Below, piece by piece: positions 33,079-41,760 of a stretch of DNA of 64,000 nucleotides. Below the pieces are notes generated by a model. That model had not been told where the DNA came from. It did no database searches and worked only from the letters and a program-made list of their open reading frames with translations. The translations under genes and the position numbers were made by a program. The first letter of the stretch is position 1. The number at the start of each line of letters is the position of its first letter. This DNA is from JADGOV01 sp963814355 (lineage in GTDB: Bacteria; Actinomycetota; Actinomycetes; JADGOV01): NCBI GenBank assembly GCA_963814355.1, contig CAWFCZ010000018.1, positions 434,001-498,000 of the forward strand. Direction: 5' to 3'.

Positions 33079-33933
33079 CTAGCCACGGCCGAGCGCCGCG
33101 CCCCAAGTGCGAAACGCCTCGTCCAGCGCCGAGCGCCAGGGCCGTAGCGTCGGCAGGCCGGCGCCGCGCCATCTCGCATCGGAGAGCACGCTGTACGCCG
33201 GGCGCGGGGCCGGGCGCGGAAACCGGTCAGTGCTGATCGGTCGCACCCGCTCAGGGTCGGCGCCGAGTGCGGCAAAGACCGCCCGGGCCAGCCCGTACCA
33301 GGTCGTTTCTCCGCTGTTGGTGCAGTGGTACACCCCCGGCGCGGCATCCGAGCGGGCCAACGCCACCAGCCCGCGGGCCAGGTCGGCGGACCACGTGGGC
33401 GACCCGCGCTGATCCTCGACCACCTCGACGGTGTCGCGTTCGGCCTGCAGCCGGGCCATGGTCTTGACGAAGTTGCCGCCCCCCGCCCCGTACAGCCAGG
33501 CGGTACGCACCACGTAGGCCCGGGCGCCGGCCGCCAGCACCGCCCGCTCGCCGGCCGCCTTGGACGCGCCGTACACCGAGCGCGGTGCGACCGCCTCGTC
33601 CTCGCGGTAGGGCACGGTAGCCTCGCCGCCGAAGACGTAGTCGGTGGAGACGTGCACCAGCGTGGCGCCGGCACTCGCGCAGGCGGCCGCGAGGTACCCC
33701 GGCGCGGTCGCGTTCACCGCGAACGCCGCGTCCGGTGCGGCCTCGGCACCGTCCACGTCCGTCCAGGCGGCCGCGTTGAGCACCACGTCGATACCGCGTA
33801 CCGCCTCGGCCACCTGTCCCGCCGCGGTCACGTCCAGCTCGCCGCGGGTCGGGGCCGACACGGACTCCCCGTCGAGCGCGGCCACCAGATCGGTGCCGAG
33901 CTGGCCGCCGGCTCCGGTGACCAGCCACCTCAT
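33079..33933 (-). CDS. rmlD: dTDP-4-dehydrorhamnose reductase
   Basis: Last step of dTDP-L-rhamnose synthesis. NADPH-dependent short-chain dehydrogenase with MRWLVTGAGGQLGTDLVAAL, VLNAAAWTDVDGAE, STDYVFGG and the catalytic VYGASKAAGE. I use ATG 33933 (284 residues), which starts right at the Rossmann strand; a GTG at 33942 is also possible. Both lie in a 14-bp tandem repeat that spans the whole junction with rmlB. Confidence 0.94.
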   Translation of the reverse strand: MRWLVTGAGGQLGTDLVAALDGESVSAPTRGELDVTAAGQVAEAVRGIDVVLNAAAWTDVDGAEAAPDAAFAVNATAPGYLAAACASAGATLVHVSTDYVFGGEATVPYREDEAVAPRSVYGASKAAGERAVLAAGARAYVVRTAWLYGAGGGNFVKTMARLQAERDTVEVVEDQRGSPTWSADLARGLVALARSDAAPGVYHCTNSGETTWYGLARAVFAALGADPERVRPISTDRFPRPAPRPAYSVLSDARWRGAGLPTLRPWRSALDEAFRTWGAALGRG

Positions 33934-33981
33934 CCCGGCCACGTCATACCGGCCACCTCCATACCGGCCACCGCTATACCG
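33925..33981 (+). repeat. 14-15-bp tandem repeat spanning the rmlB-rmlD junction
   Basis: Four units of the form CCAC-N3-CATACCGG begin at 33925, 33939, 33953 and 33968; lengths 14, 14, 15, 14. The rmlB stop codon is inside the last unit and the rmlD start codon inside the first. Each reverse-strand copy contains GGTGGCCGGTATG, so several in- and out-of-frame start codons are created and the real rmlD start is hard to fix. Confidence 0.82.
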
Positions 33982-34954
33982 CGGCGCCGGCCCGCAGCGG
34001 CCGCCACCAGGCCTCGTTGCGCCGGTACCACTCCACCGTGTCGGCCAGGCCCTGCTCGAAGGGCACCCGCGGCTGGTAGCCCATCGCGCGCAGCTTGGCG
34101 TCGTCGAGGGAGTAGCGCCGGTCGTGCCCCTTGCGGTCGGTGACGTGGCGGACCGAGCTCCAGTCGGCTCCGCAGGCCTGGAGCAACAGCTCGGTGAGTT
34201 CGGTATTGGTCAGCTCGCGGCCGCCGCCGATGTTGTAGATGCCGGCCGGCTCGCCCCGCTCGCAGACCAGCTGAATGCCCCGGCAGTGATCGTCGACGTG
34301 GAGCCAGTCCCGGACGTTGCCGCCGTCGCCGTAGAGCGGCACGGTGCCGCCGTCGAGGAGGCTGGTGACGAACAGCGGGATGACCTTCTCCGGGTACTGG
34401 TACGGACCGTAGTTGTTCGTGCACCGGCTGACGCAGACGTTGAGGCCGTGGGTGACCGCGTAGGACCGGGCGACGAGGTCACCGCCGGCCTTGGCCGCCG
34501 CGTAGGGAGAGTTCGGTTCGAGCAGGTGCCGTTCGGTCCAGCTCCCTTCCGGGATGGTGCCGTACACCTCATCGGTGGACACGTGCACCACCCGGGACAC
34601 CCCAGCCCGGAGGCAGGCGTCGAGCAGCACCTGCACGCCCAGTGTGTTGGTCACCACGAACTCGGCCGCGCCGGCGATCGAGCGATCGACGTGGGTTTCG
34701 GCCGCGAAGTTGAGCACCACGTCGTGCCCGGGCAGAATGTCGTCGAGCAGCGCGGCGTCGCAGATGTCACCGCGCACAAAGGAGTAGTTCGGGAGGTCGG
34801 AGACCGGCGCCAGGTTGGCCAGGTTGCCGGCGTAGCTGAGCTTGTCGTACACCGTGACCTGCGCGCCGGCGAAGGTTGGATTGCCGCCGGTGAGCAGTGT
34901 CCGCACGTAGTGCGAGCCGATGAAGCCGGCTCCCCCGGTGACCATGACCCGCAT
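33974..34954 (-). CDS. rmlB: dTDP-glucose 4,6-dehydratase
   Basis: Second step of dTDP-rhamnose synthesis: NAD-dependent dehydration to dTDP-4-keto-6-deoxyglucose. 326 residues starting MRVMVTGGAGFIGSHYVRTL, with NFAAETHVDRSI, HVSTDEVYG and the catalytic SPYAAAKAGGD; later VSRCTNNYGPYQ. Upstream of rmlD in the same minus-strand operon, 40 bases apart and joined by a tandem repeat. Confidence 0.95.
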   Translation of the reverse strand: MRVMVTGGAGFIGSHYVRTLLTGGNPTFAGAQVTVYDKLSYAGNLANLAPVSDLPNYSFVRGDICDAALLDDILPGHDVVLNFAAETHVDRSIAGAAEFVVTNTLGVQVLLDACLRAGVSRVVHVSTDEVYGTIPEGSWTERHLLEPNSPYAAAKAGGDLVARSYAVTHGLNVCVSRCTNNYGPYQYPEKVIPLFVTSLLDGGTVPLYGDGGNVRDWLHVDDHCRGIQLVCERGEPAGIYNIGGGRELTNTELTELLLQACGADWSSVRHVTDRKGHDRRYSLDDAKLRAMGYQPRVPFEQGLADTVEWYRRNEAWWRPLRAGAAV

Positions 34955-35024
34955 GCGCCCATGCTGTCATGGCCACGTAACGCTCCCCGCCCTTTAGACG
35001 GTCCTGCTCCTCCGATCAGCCGCC

Positions 35025-35210
35025 CTAACCCGGATAGGGATCGAGCCGTCCTGCGGCCTGGACCCAGTAGTCGACATGCTCGCTCACCTGCCCGTCGGGT
35101 GCGAAGCGCAGGACCGTCGTCCCGGCCAGTGTGAGCGCCTGTCCGTCCTCGACCTAGCTCGCCCACCACTGCACCGCGGCCCGCCCGTCGGCGGCGATCG
35201 GGTCAGCATG
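35025..35210 (-). pseudogene. SnoaL/NTF2-like protein remnant
   Basis: On the minus strand from 35210 to 35025 the translation reads HADPIAADGRAAVQWWAS, a TAG stop (35154-35156), then VEDGQALTLAGTTVLRFAPD and GQVSEHVDYWVQAAGRLDPYPG to a final stop. This is the C-terminal half of a typical nuclear-transport-factor-2-like small protein. The in-frame stop and the missing N-terminus mark it as a dead fragment. It fills most of the 345-base gap between rmlB and acetoacetyl-CoA ligase. Confidence 0.72.
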
Positions 35211-35248
35211 CCCGCCGCGCGGCCGCGCCGCACAGCGCCGGACCAGAG

Positions 35249-35267
35249 GTCCGGCCGGCGGCCGGAC
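35249..35267. repeat. Perfect 8-3-8 inverted repeat upstream of acetoacetyl-CoA ligase
   Basis: GTCCGGCC and GGCCGGAC flank GGC, ending 32 bases before the ATG at 35300. It could be an operator or a hairpin in the leader; no regulator gene is adjacent. Confidence 0.5.
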
Positions 35268-35299
35268 GCCGTGCCGGGGTCACCGCATATCGTTCCCCC

Positions 35300-37255
35300 A
35301 TGACCGACTCCGAGGTGCTGTGGGAGCCGTCCGCCGAGCGGATTGCTCGAGCGAGGATCACCGCGTACCTGGCATGGCTGCGGGAGACTCGGGGGCAGAA
35401 TCTGCCGGGCTACGACGAGCTGTGGCAGTGGTCGGTGCGGGATCTGGACGGCTTCTGGGCATCGATCTGGGACCACTTCGGGGTCCGGGCGCACAGCCCG
35501 TACGGCTCGGTGCTCGGCCGCCGGGAGATGCCCGGCGCGCAGTGGTTCCCCGGCGCGAGGCTGAACTACGCCGAGCACGCCCTGGCCCGTGACGACGACG
35601 AGCCCGCGGTGCTCTTCGCCCGGGAGGACGGGCTGGAGCGACAGCTAAGTTTCGCCGAGCTGCGGGCGGCGGCCGGCGCGGCGGCGGCCGGGCTGCGCCG
35701 CCTCGGAGTGGGCCGCGGCGACCGGGTGGCCGGAGTGCTGCCGAACTGCCCGGAGGCGATGATCGCTTTCCTGGCGACGGCCAGCATCGGCGCGGTCTGG
35801 TCGAGCTGCTCCCCGGATTTCGGCGCCCGGGCGGTGGCCGAACGCTTCGCCCAGATCGAACCGACGGTGCTGGTGGTGGTGGACGGCTACCGGTACAACG
35901 GCAAGGCCTTCGACATCCGCCCCACCGTGCAGGAGCTGCGTGAGGCGCTTCCGCAGCTGAAGGCGACCGTGTCGATCGGCTACCTCGACGACACGGCGAC
36001 CCCCGACGGGGCGCTGCCGTGGGCGGATCTGGTCGCCGAGCCGGCGGAGCCCAGCTTCGAGGCGGTACCCGCCGAGCACCCGCTGTGGATTCTGTACTCC
36101 TCGGGTACGACCGGGTTGCCGAAGGCGATCGTGCACGGCCACGGCGGAATCCTCCTCGAGCACCTCAAGGCGCTGGCCCTCCATATGGACCTCGGCACCG
36201 GTGACCGGTTCTTCTGGTTCACCACCACCGGGTGGATGATGTGGAACTTCCTGGTGTCCGGCCTGCTGGTCGGCTCGACGGTCGTGCTGTTCGACGGGTC
36301 TCCGGCGTATCCGGATCTGGGCGCGCTGTGGGCGCTCGCAGAGCGTCTTCGGATCAGTTGCTTCGGCACCTCCGCGCCGTACCTGATGAGCTGCCGGGAC
36401 GCCGGCCTGGCACCGGGCGCCGGGCACGACCTGTCCGCGCTGCGCACCATCGGATCGACCGGCGCGCCACTGCCGCCGGAAGGATTCCGCTACGTCTACG
36501 ACGCGGTCGACGCCGACCTGCACCTGGCCTCGATCAGCGGCGGCAGCGACGTGTGCACCGCTTTCGCCGGCGGGGTGCCGACCCTGCCGGTGATCGCCGG
36601 AGAGATCCAGCGCCGCATGCTGGGCGCGAAAATCGAGGCGTACGACACGGCGGGGCGCTCGGTGCGGGACGAGGTCGGCGAGCTGGTGGTGACCGAACCG
36701 CTGCCGTCGATGCCGGTCTCGTTCTGGAACGACCCCGATGGAACGCGGCTCCGAGCGGCCTACTTCGAGGACTTCCCGGGGGTCTGGCGGCACGGCGACT
36801 GGGTGCGGATCACCCCACGCGGCGGGTTGGTGATCTCGGGTCGGAGCGACTCGACGCTGAACCGCGGCGGGGTTCGGATGGGCACCGCGGAGTTCTACTC
36901 CGTGGTGGAGGACCTACCGGAGATCACCGATTCGCTGGTCATCGACACCGGCGGCGCGGGCGGTGAGGACGGCACGCTCCTGCTGTTCGTGGTACCGGCC
37001 GCCGGCACGGAACTCGACCCGGAACTGGAGCGCACCCTCCGGGCCACGATCCGTTCGACGCTGTCTCCCCGGCACGTACCGGACCGGATCCTCGCCGTGC
37101 CGGCCGTGCCGCGCACCCTGAACGGCAAGAAGTGCGAGGTGCCGGTCAAGCGCATTCTCGGCGGTGTCCCGGTCGAGCAGGCGGTTTCCCTCGATGCCCT
37201 CGCCGACCCAAGCACGCTCGATGCCTACATCGCCCTGGCGACGTCGACCGGGTAG
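35300..37255 (+). CDS. Acetoacetate-CoA ligase (acetoacetyl-CoA synthetase)
   Basis: ATP-dependent activation of acetoacetate to acetoacetyl-CoA, used in ketone-body or polyhydroxybutyrate turnover and isoprenoid or leucine carbon flow. 651 residues, the normal length. The N-terminal extension QNLPGYDELWQWSVRDLDGFW and RLNYAEHAL is typical of acetoacetyl-CoA synthetases. The AMP-binding core has ILYSSGTTGLPKAIVHGHGG and TTTGWMMWNFLVSGLL; the C-terminal region has SDSTLNRGGVRMG and the acetylatable lysine in RTLNGKKCEVPVKRIL. Flanked by unrelated genes. Confidence 0.94.
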   Translation: MTDSEVLWEPSAERIARARITAYLAWLRETRGQNLPGYDELWQWSVRDLDGFWASIWDHFGVRAHSPYGSVLGRREMPGAQWFPGARLNYAEHALARDDDEPAVLFAREDGLERQLSFAELRAAAGAAAAGLRRLGVGRGDRVAGVLPNCPEAMIAFLATASIGAVWSSCSPDFGARAVAERFAQIEPTVLVVVDGYRYNGKAFDIRPTVQELREALPQLKATVSIGYLDDTATPDGALPWADLVAEPAEPSFEAVPAEHPLWILYSSGTTGLPKAIVHGHGGILLEHLKALALHMDLGTGDRFFWFTTTGWMMWNFLVSGLLVGSTVVLFDGSPAYPDLGALWALAERLRISCFGTSAPYLMSCRDAGLAPGAGHDLSALRTIGSTGAPLPPEGFRYVYDAVDADLHLASISGGSDVCTAFAGGVPTLPVIAGEIQRRMLGAKIEAYDTAGRSVRDEVGELVVTEPLPSMPVSFWNDPDGTRLRAAYFEDFPGVWRHGDWVRITPRGGLVISGRSDSTLNRGGVRMGTAEFYSVVEDLPEITDSLVIDTGGAGGEDGTLLLFVVPAAGTELDPELERTLRATIRSTLSPRHVPDRILAVPAVPRTLNGKKCEVPVKRILGGVPVEQAVSLDALADPSTLDAYIALATSTG

Positions 37256-37274
37256 CCGAGGCGCGACCCCCGGC

Positions 37275-38804
37275 TCAGGCCGCGGCGAGGCCTGACGCGG
37301 TGTCGGGCTCGGTGCCGACGTCTGGCCGGCTGGCACGGGGCGCGCTGAGAGCTAGTCGCAGGTCGACCTCGCGGACCGGCTTGGCGAGGTAGTCGTCCAT
37401 ACCGGCGGTCAGGCAGTCGTCCTGACAACCCCAGCTGGACCCGGTCAGCGCCACGATCCGCGGCTGGCGGTGCGCCGGCAGCGCCGAGCGAATCCGCCGG
37501 GTCGCCTCCAGCCCGTCCATCACCGGCATCTGGAGATCCATCACGACCACGTCGTAGGGGGCCTCGTCCTCGGTCGCCCCGACGGCCGACACGGCTTCGA
37601 CGGCCTGCAGGCCGTTCCCCACGGTATCTACGTGATGGCCGAACCGGCTCAACAGGAGCTGAGCGATCTTCTGGGCGATCACGTCGTCTTCGACCAACAG
37701 CACCCTCAGGCGCGGGGCGACGGTGGAACTGCCGGCCCCGACGTCGGTCTCGTCGCGCAGCGTAACTAGGGCATGGTCCGGCCGGCCGTCTGGGCTCGGG
37801 GCGGCGCGAACGGTGAGCCTCAGGCAGCCCGGCGCTCCGGTCGCCGCCCGGTAGGCATACTTCGCCTCGTGCTGTACCAGCTCGCCGCTGGCCAGCCGGT
37901 CGACAAGCTTCCGCAGCGCCGGGCGCCCGGACGCGGTGGTCAGCGACTCCAGGCGCAACCACATCATCTCGAACTCGCTGCGGCCCAGCATGCCGCAGGC
38001 CGCCCGGTTGGCGGCGAGCAGTCGGCCCGAGCGCCTTTCGGAAAGGTCGATCAGGACAGTCGGCTCGGTGGCGGCGGCGAACGCCGCCCGGAACCTCGCT
38101 TCGGTGGCCAGTGCCGCCTGCTCCGCGAACCGACGGGCGGTGACGTCCTCGGCCTGGCATACCAGCTGGTCGTCCTGACCGGGGCCGGCCCGCACGATGG
38201 ACATCCGCAGGGACACCCAGATGTCACCGCCGTCGGCGCGTACCCAGCGGCGGGTGCACTCCGTGGGCGCTGCTTCCGCCCCGGCGGCGGTGTCGGTGGG
38301 GGTCGCCGAGTCCTGGGCGGGCGGCTGGTCAGGATGTTCGAGGTCGGCGAATCCGTACCCCAGCAGCGCCGTGATGGAGTAGCCGGTGAGCCGGGACATG
38401 GCCGCGTTCACTCGGAGGAACCGGGCCGGTCGCCCGTCGCCGAGTGAGGCGACGAGCAGCGGGGACGGCACTCCGGCGAACAAGCTTTCGAAGAACGCCT
38501 CACGTTCGCGTAGCGCGCTTTCCATCCGCCGGGCCAGCGCGATGTCCCGCCAGAGCCCCAGTTCCCCAGCGGCGGCATGGTCGACAATCGGCCCGGCCGC
38601 TGCCGCAAACCGCGGCGGCACCGGATCGGCCAACATCGTCGCGTACTCGGTACGGGGTCCCCCGTTCGGGTCGGTTCCTGCCACCCCGAGGTCGGCGTAA
38701 CGCCGCCGGGTCGAGTCCGTCGACCTCGCCGAGCGATCGCCATTGGCGACCTGCGGAGCGACGGTGGCGGCAGCGCGGGCGAGTCTCCGAAATATGTCCG
38801 ACAC
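37275..38804 (-). CDS. PAS-PAS-receiver protein without a kinase domain
   Basis: A 509-residue signalling protein. Residues about 100-230 and 240-360 are two PAS domains (ESLFAGVPSPLLVASLGDGR, RFRAAFAAATEPTVLIDLSE). From about 370 comes a receiver domain: LRVLLVEDDVIAQKIAQLLL, phosphoacceptor Asp in VVVMDLQMPVMDGLEATRRI, and the Lys in AKPVREVDL. There is no histidine kinase core or DNA-binding output, so it must signal through partners. It looks like a hybrid kinase that lost its catalytic middle: the second PAS runs straight into the receiver. The GTG at 38804 is the predicted start. Confidence 0.83.
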   Translation of the reverse strand: MSDIFRRLARAAATVAPQVANGDRSARSTDSTRRRYADLGVAGTDPNGGPRTEYATMLADPVPPRFAAAAGPIVDHAAAGELGLWRDIALARRMESALREREAFFESLFAGVPSPLLVASLGDGRPARFLRVNAAMSRLTGYSITALLGYGFADLEHPDQPPAQDSATPTDTAAGAEAAPTECTRRWVRADGGDIWVSLRMSIVRAGPGQDDQLVCQAEDVTARRFAEQAALATEARFRAAFAAATEPTVLIDLSERRSGRLLAANRAACGMLGRSEFEMMWLRLESLTTASGRPALRKLVDRLASGELVQHEAKYAYRAATGAPGCLRLTVRAAPSPDGRPDHALVTLRDETDVGAGSSTVAPRLRVLLVEDDVIAQKIAQLLLSRFGHHVDTVGNGLQAVEAVSAVGATEDEAPYDVVVMDLQMPVMDGLEATRRIRSALPAHRQPRIVALTGSSWGCQDDCLTAGMDDYLAKPVREVDLRLALSAPRASRPDVGTEPDTASGLAAA

Positions 38805-38924
38805 GGACGGCCTCTCGATCGAAGCGGTTCTTCCCAGACCTCAGATATCGCCACGTCGGTGCGCGACTTGAGCCCCGGGGGGGACAACGATGCATCCCGA
38901 TCACCCGGGACGTCGCTCCCACGT

Positions 38925-41126
38925 CTACGGTCGGCGGGGCCTCGATGAGCGTCGATGGAGGGCGGCCAGTCGGGCGTTGTACGCCGCCAACTCGTCGTCG
39001 GGCTCCTCGTCCGGCGCGGGAGGCGGCGCCGGTGTGGCCGTCCCCACCGAGGCGCCGCCCCGCTCCCGAGCCGGCGGGGGGAGATCCCGATCGACCGGTC
39101 GGGCGGCGGCGTGTTCCGCCGCCCGCTCGGCCGCCCGCTCGGCCGCCCGCTCGGCCGCCCGGTCAGCGGCCCGGTCGAAGCGGCGCGCCTCCCGCTCGTC
39201 CGCCCGGATCCACTGCAGCACCAGCACGATGATCACCAGCATGGTGACCGGCTCGCCGAGCGCCCAGGCGATGCCGCCGCCGTATTGCTGGTCCTCCAGC
39301 AGCGACCGTCCCCAGGGTCGGCCCAGCGTGGCGAAGTACGACTCGCCGATCACCGACGTTCCGGAAAGCAGCACGACGCCGAAGAAGGCGTGGAACACCA
39401 TCACCACGAACAGCAGCGGCAGCCGGGCGGCGTGCGGCAGCCTGCGGGGTGCCGGGTCGACGCCGACCAGGACCCAGAAGAACAGCCCGCCGACCGCCAC
39501 GAAGTGCGCTTCCATCGCGAGGTGACCCCAGTGGTTGCGCATCGCCGCCCCGAACAGGCCGCTGAAATACAGCCCGTACAGGGTGAACACAAACAGTGCG
39601 CTGGCCACCAACGGGTGGGTGAGCACCCGGACCGGGGCGCTGTGCAGGGCGGCGAGCAGGCCCTGACGCGGCGGTCGGCCGCCCCGCGACGACGTCGTGG
39701 GCAGCGTCCGAAGGGCGAGCGTGATAGGTGCTCCGAGCACTCCGAGGATCGGCACCAGCATGTTCAGCGCCATGTGCTGGACCATGTGCACGCTGAACAG
39801 AACCGGCGCGTAGCGGTTGATCCCGCTGTTCGTCATGACCAGCAGCACGGCGAGCGCGCTGAACCAGGAAATCGTACGGCCCACCGGCCAGGCGTCCCCT
39901 CGACGGCGCAGCACCGACAGGCCGGTCAGGTACAGCGCCGCCGCCAAGCCGACGGCGGCGAGGAAAAAGCCGTCCAGTCGCAGGTCGAACAGCAGCCGCC
40001 ACGGGGTCAGCGGCGGCGGCAGGTCGTAGCCCAACAGCTCCCGGGCGGCGGGGGATCCGCTCGTGATGACGTCCCGGGGAACCGGCGTCGGGGTGCGGGA
40101 CAGGCCGACCGCGAGACCGATGGTGGCCATCATCACGGTGACCTCGGTGGCGGCGAGCCGGCCGAAAGCGCCCGCGGTGCCGGGCTGGCCGAGTACCGGC
40201 AGGATCCGTTGCCGCTGCCGCCATCCGAACGTCACCAGCACGGCCAGGGCGAGCACCTTGGCTATCACCAGCCCGCCGTACCGGGTGGTGACCAGCGCGC
40301 CGGGTGTGCCGAGTCGAACCGCCGCGTTGGCCACCCCGGAAAGCCCGACCGTCACCAGGCACCACAACGCCAGCGGGCTGAACCGCCGGACCGCGACCGG
40401 GAGGTCCGGCGGGCTGACCCGGCGGATCCAGACCAGCGAGGCCAGCCCACCCACCCACAGCGCGGCGGCGATCAGGTGCATGAACAGGCTCGAGGTGGCC
40501 AGCATGTGATCGTTGGAGGAACCGGAGTGCCCGGCCAGCGCCGGCGGGGTCAGGGCGATGCCGGCGCCGAGCAGGACGACGGTGGCCCCCCCGGCCGACA
40601 GCACCCCGGCAGCACCGACGGCGACCAGCCCGGCGAGCACCGCCTGGGCCAACAACCCCGAACCCTGAGCGGTGACCTGGGTGAACTGCACGAGTTCCGA
40701 CCGGCCGAGGATCAGATGGCCGGCGAGTTCGGCCAGGTCGACCACGATCTGAACCAGTGCGGTCAGGCACCACCCGGCCGCGAGCCACGCGGCCAGCCGG
40801 GCACAGCGTACGGCGACCGGGGAGAGCCGGCCCTGCACCAGCGGGAGCAGCAGCGCCGGCGCCACCAGCAGGCCGACGGTGAGCACGCCCAGCGTGTCGC
40901 CGACCAGCCGGGCCAGCGGCACCAGCCACCCGATCACCGGGCCGGCGTCCGGCAGCCCGGCCTGGGTGCCGCTGGACGGCTGGCCGCCACCCAGCAGCAG
41001 CACGACGACGAGGGTGGCGACCGCGAGCAGACCGGTAGCCAGCACCCACCGCCACCACGACGGGCGCCTCCACGCAGTCGGCGCGGGCGCGTCCGGGGTG
41101 GTGTCGGCCAGCGGCCGGACGGTCAT
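38925..41126 (-). CDS. CopD-CtaG fusion copper/cytochrome-oxidase assembly membrane protein
   Basis: A 733-residue polytopic protein. The first half (to about residue 330) is CopD-like: HMLATSSLFMHLIAAALWVGGLASLVWIRR region near 205-235. The second half is CtaG/caa3-assembly-like: FSVHMVQHMALNMLVPILGVLGAP, LRNHWGHLAMEAHF-type His motifs and FHAFFGVVLLSG. Conserved His/Met suggest copper handling for uptake or for cytochrome c oxidase. The cytosolic tail holds A-A-E-R repeats and a Pro-rich end. It overlaps copC by 4 bases, forming a copC-copD pair. Confidence 0.88.
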   Translation of the reverse strand: MTVRPLADTTPDAPAPTAWRRPSWWRWVLATGLLAVATLVVVLLLGGGQPSSGTQAGLPDAGPVIGWLVPLARLVGDTLGVLTVGLLVAPALLLPLVQGRLSPVAVRCARLAAWLAAGWCLTALVQIVVDLAELAGHLILGRSELVQFTQVTAQGSGLLAQAVLAGLVAVGAAGVLSAGGATVVLLGAGIALTPPALAGHSGSSNDHMLATSSLFMHLIAAALWVGGLASLVWIRRVSPPDLPVAVRRFSPLALWCLVTVGLSGVANAAVRLGTPGALVTTRYGGLVIAKVLALAVLVTFGWRQRQRILPVLGQPGTAGAFGRLAATEVTVMMATIGLAVGLSRTPTPVPRDVITSGSPAARELLGYDLPPPLTPWRLLFDLRLDGFFLAAVGLAAALYLTGLSVLRRRGDAWPVGRTISWFSALAVLLVMTNSGINRYAPVLFSVHMVQHMALNMLVPILGVLGAPITLALRTLPTTSSRGGRPPRQGLLAALHSAPVRVLTHPLVASALFVFTLYGLYFSGLFGAAMRNHWGHLAMEAHFVAVGGLFFWVLVGVDPAPRRLPHAARLPLLFVVMVFHAFFGVVLLSGTSVIGESYFATLGRPWGRSLLEDQQYGGGIAWALGEPVTMLVIIVLVLQWIRADEREARRFDRAADRAAERAAERAAERAAEHAAARPVDRDLPPPARERGGASVGTATPAPPPAPDEEPDDELAAYNARLAALHRRSSRPRRP
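39118..39177 (+). repeat. 12-bp tandem repeat coding RAAE blocks
   Basis: Three identical 12-base units (39118-39129, 39130-39141, 39142-39153) and two diverged ones to 39177. On the minus strand they encode repeated R-A-A-E/D tetrapeptides in the cytosolic tail of the CopD-CtaG protein, likely an alpha-helix. Confidence 0.8.
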
Positions 41127-41710
41127 GACGGCCGTCGGCGGCGCCGCGCCAGGACCGCGGCGCCGGCCAGGAGCACCAGCACCACGACGGCCACGGCGAC
41201 CAGCGGGCTACGGCCGGCGCCCCCCTTCGCAGCTGCCTGCGGGCCGGCGGTCGGCGCGGCCACGGCGGTCGGGGTGGCGGTCGGGGTGGCGGTCGACGTG
41301 CCGGCGGCCGGGCGGTAGGTGAAGCCCACCCGCCGGGACACCAGGTGTCCGTCGGCGGAGACCAGCCGGTAGGTCACCGTGTACCGGCCGGCGGCGGTCA
41401 GTGGAGTCAGCGGCTGGCGCACCACCGTCTGGGCGACCTGCGGTGCTCCCGCGCTGACCCGGGTACCGTCCGGAGCAGTCACCGACACCACGTCGTACCG
41501 GGGTTGCACCGCCTCGTCGAAGATCAGTTGGATGACGGTGGGCGCGACCCCCACCGTGGATCCCTCCGCCGGGACCATGCGAATCAGTTCGGCGTGCGCC
41601 AGCGCCGGACCGGCGCTCAGCACGGTCGCACCGGCCAGCACCGTCAACCCGACGAGCAGAGCCAGCAGGGCGGCGAAGGGTCCCGGGCGCCGGCCAGGCC
41701 GTCGGTTCAT
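41123..41710 (-). CDS. copC: CopC-domain copper-binding exported protein
   Basis: A 195-residue protein: signal peptide ending SAGPALA, then mature HAELIRMVPAEGSTVGVAP with the N-terminal His expected for Cu(II) binding. The CopC beta-barrel continues to VSADGHLVSRRVGFTYRP. A Thr/Pro/Ala linker follows, then a C-terminal membrane anchor (VAVAVVVLVLLAGAAVLA) and a basic tail RRRRR. ATG 41710 is chosen as the start of the signal peptide. Partner of the downstream CopD-CtaG gene. Confidence 0.9.
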   Translation of the reverse strand: MNRRPGRRPGPFAALLALLVGLTVLAGATVLSAGPALAHAELIRMVPAEGSTVGVAPTVIQLIFDEAVQPRYDVVSVTAPDGTRVSAGAPQVAQTVVRQPLTPLTAAGRYTVTYRLVSADGHLVSRRVGFTYRPAAGTSTATPTATPTAVAAPTAGPQAAAKGGAGRSPLVAVAVVVLVLLAGAAVLARRRRRPS

Positions 41711-41760
41711 CCTTCGACAATATGACCGGGGCCGTCGACTGTGGCGTCGCATCCGGGCAC

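Noticed and set aside
35076..35303. 75-codon plus-strand frame before acetoacetyl-CoA ligase
   Set aside because: It is the antisense of a recognisable NTF2-like remnant and has no motif.
38955..41318. 787-codon plus-strand open frame over the CopD-CtaG gene
   Set aside because: Low-complexity Gln/Arg/Gly-rich translation without motifs; it mirrors the true membrane-protein gene.
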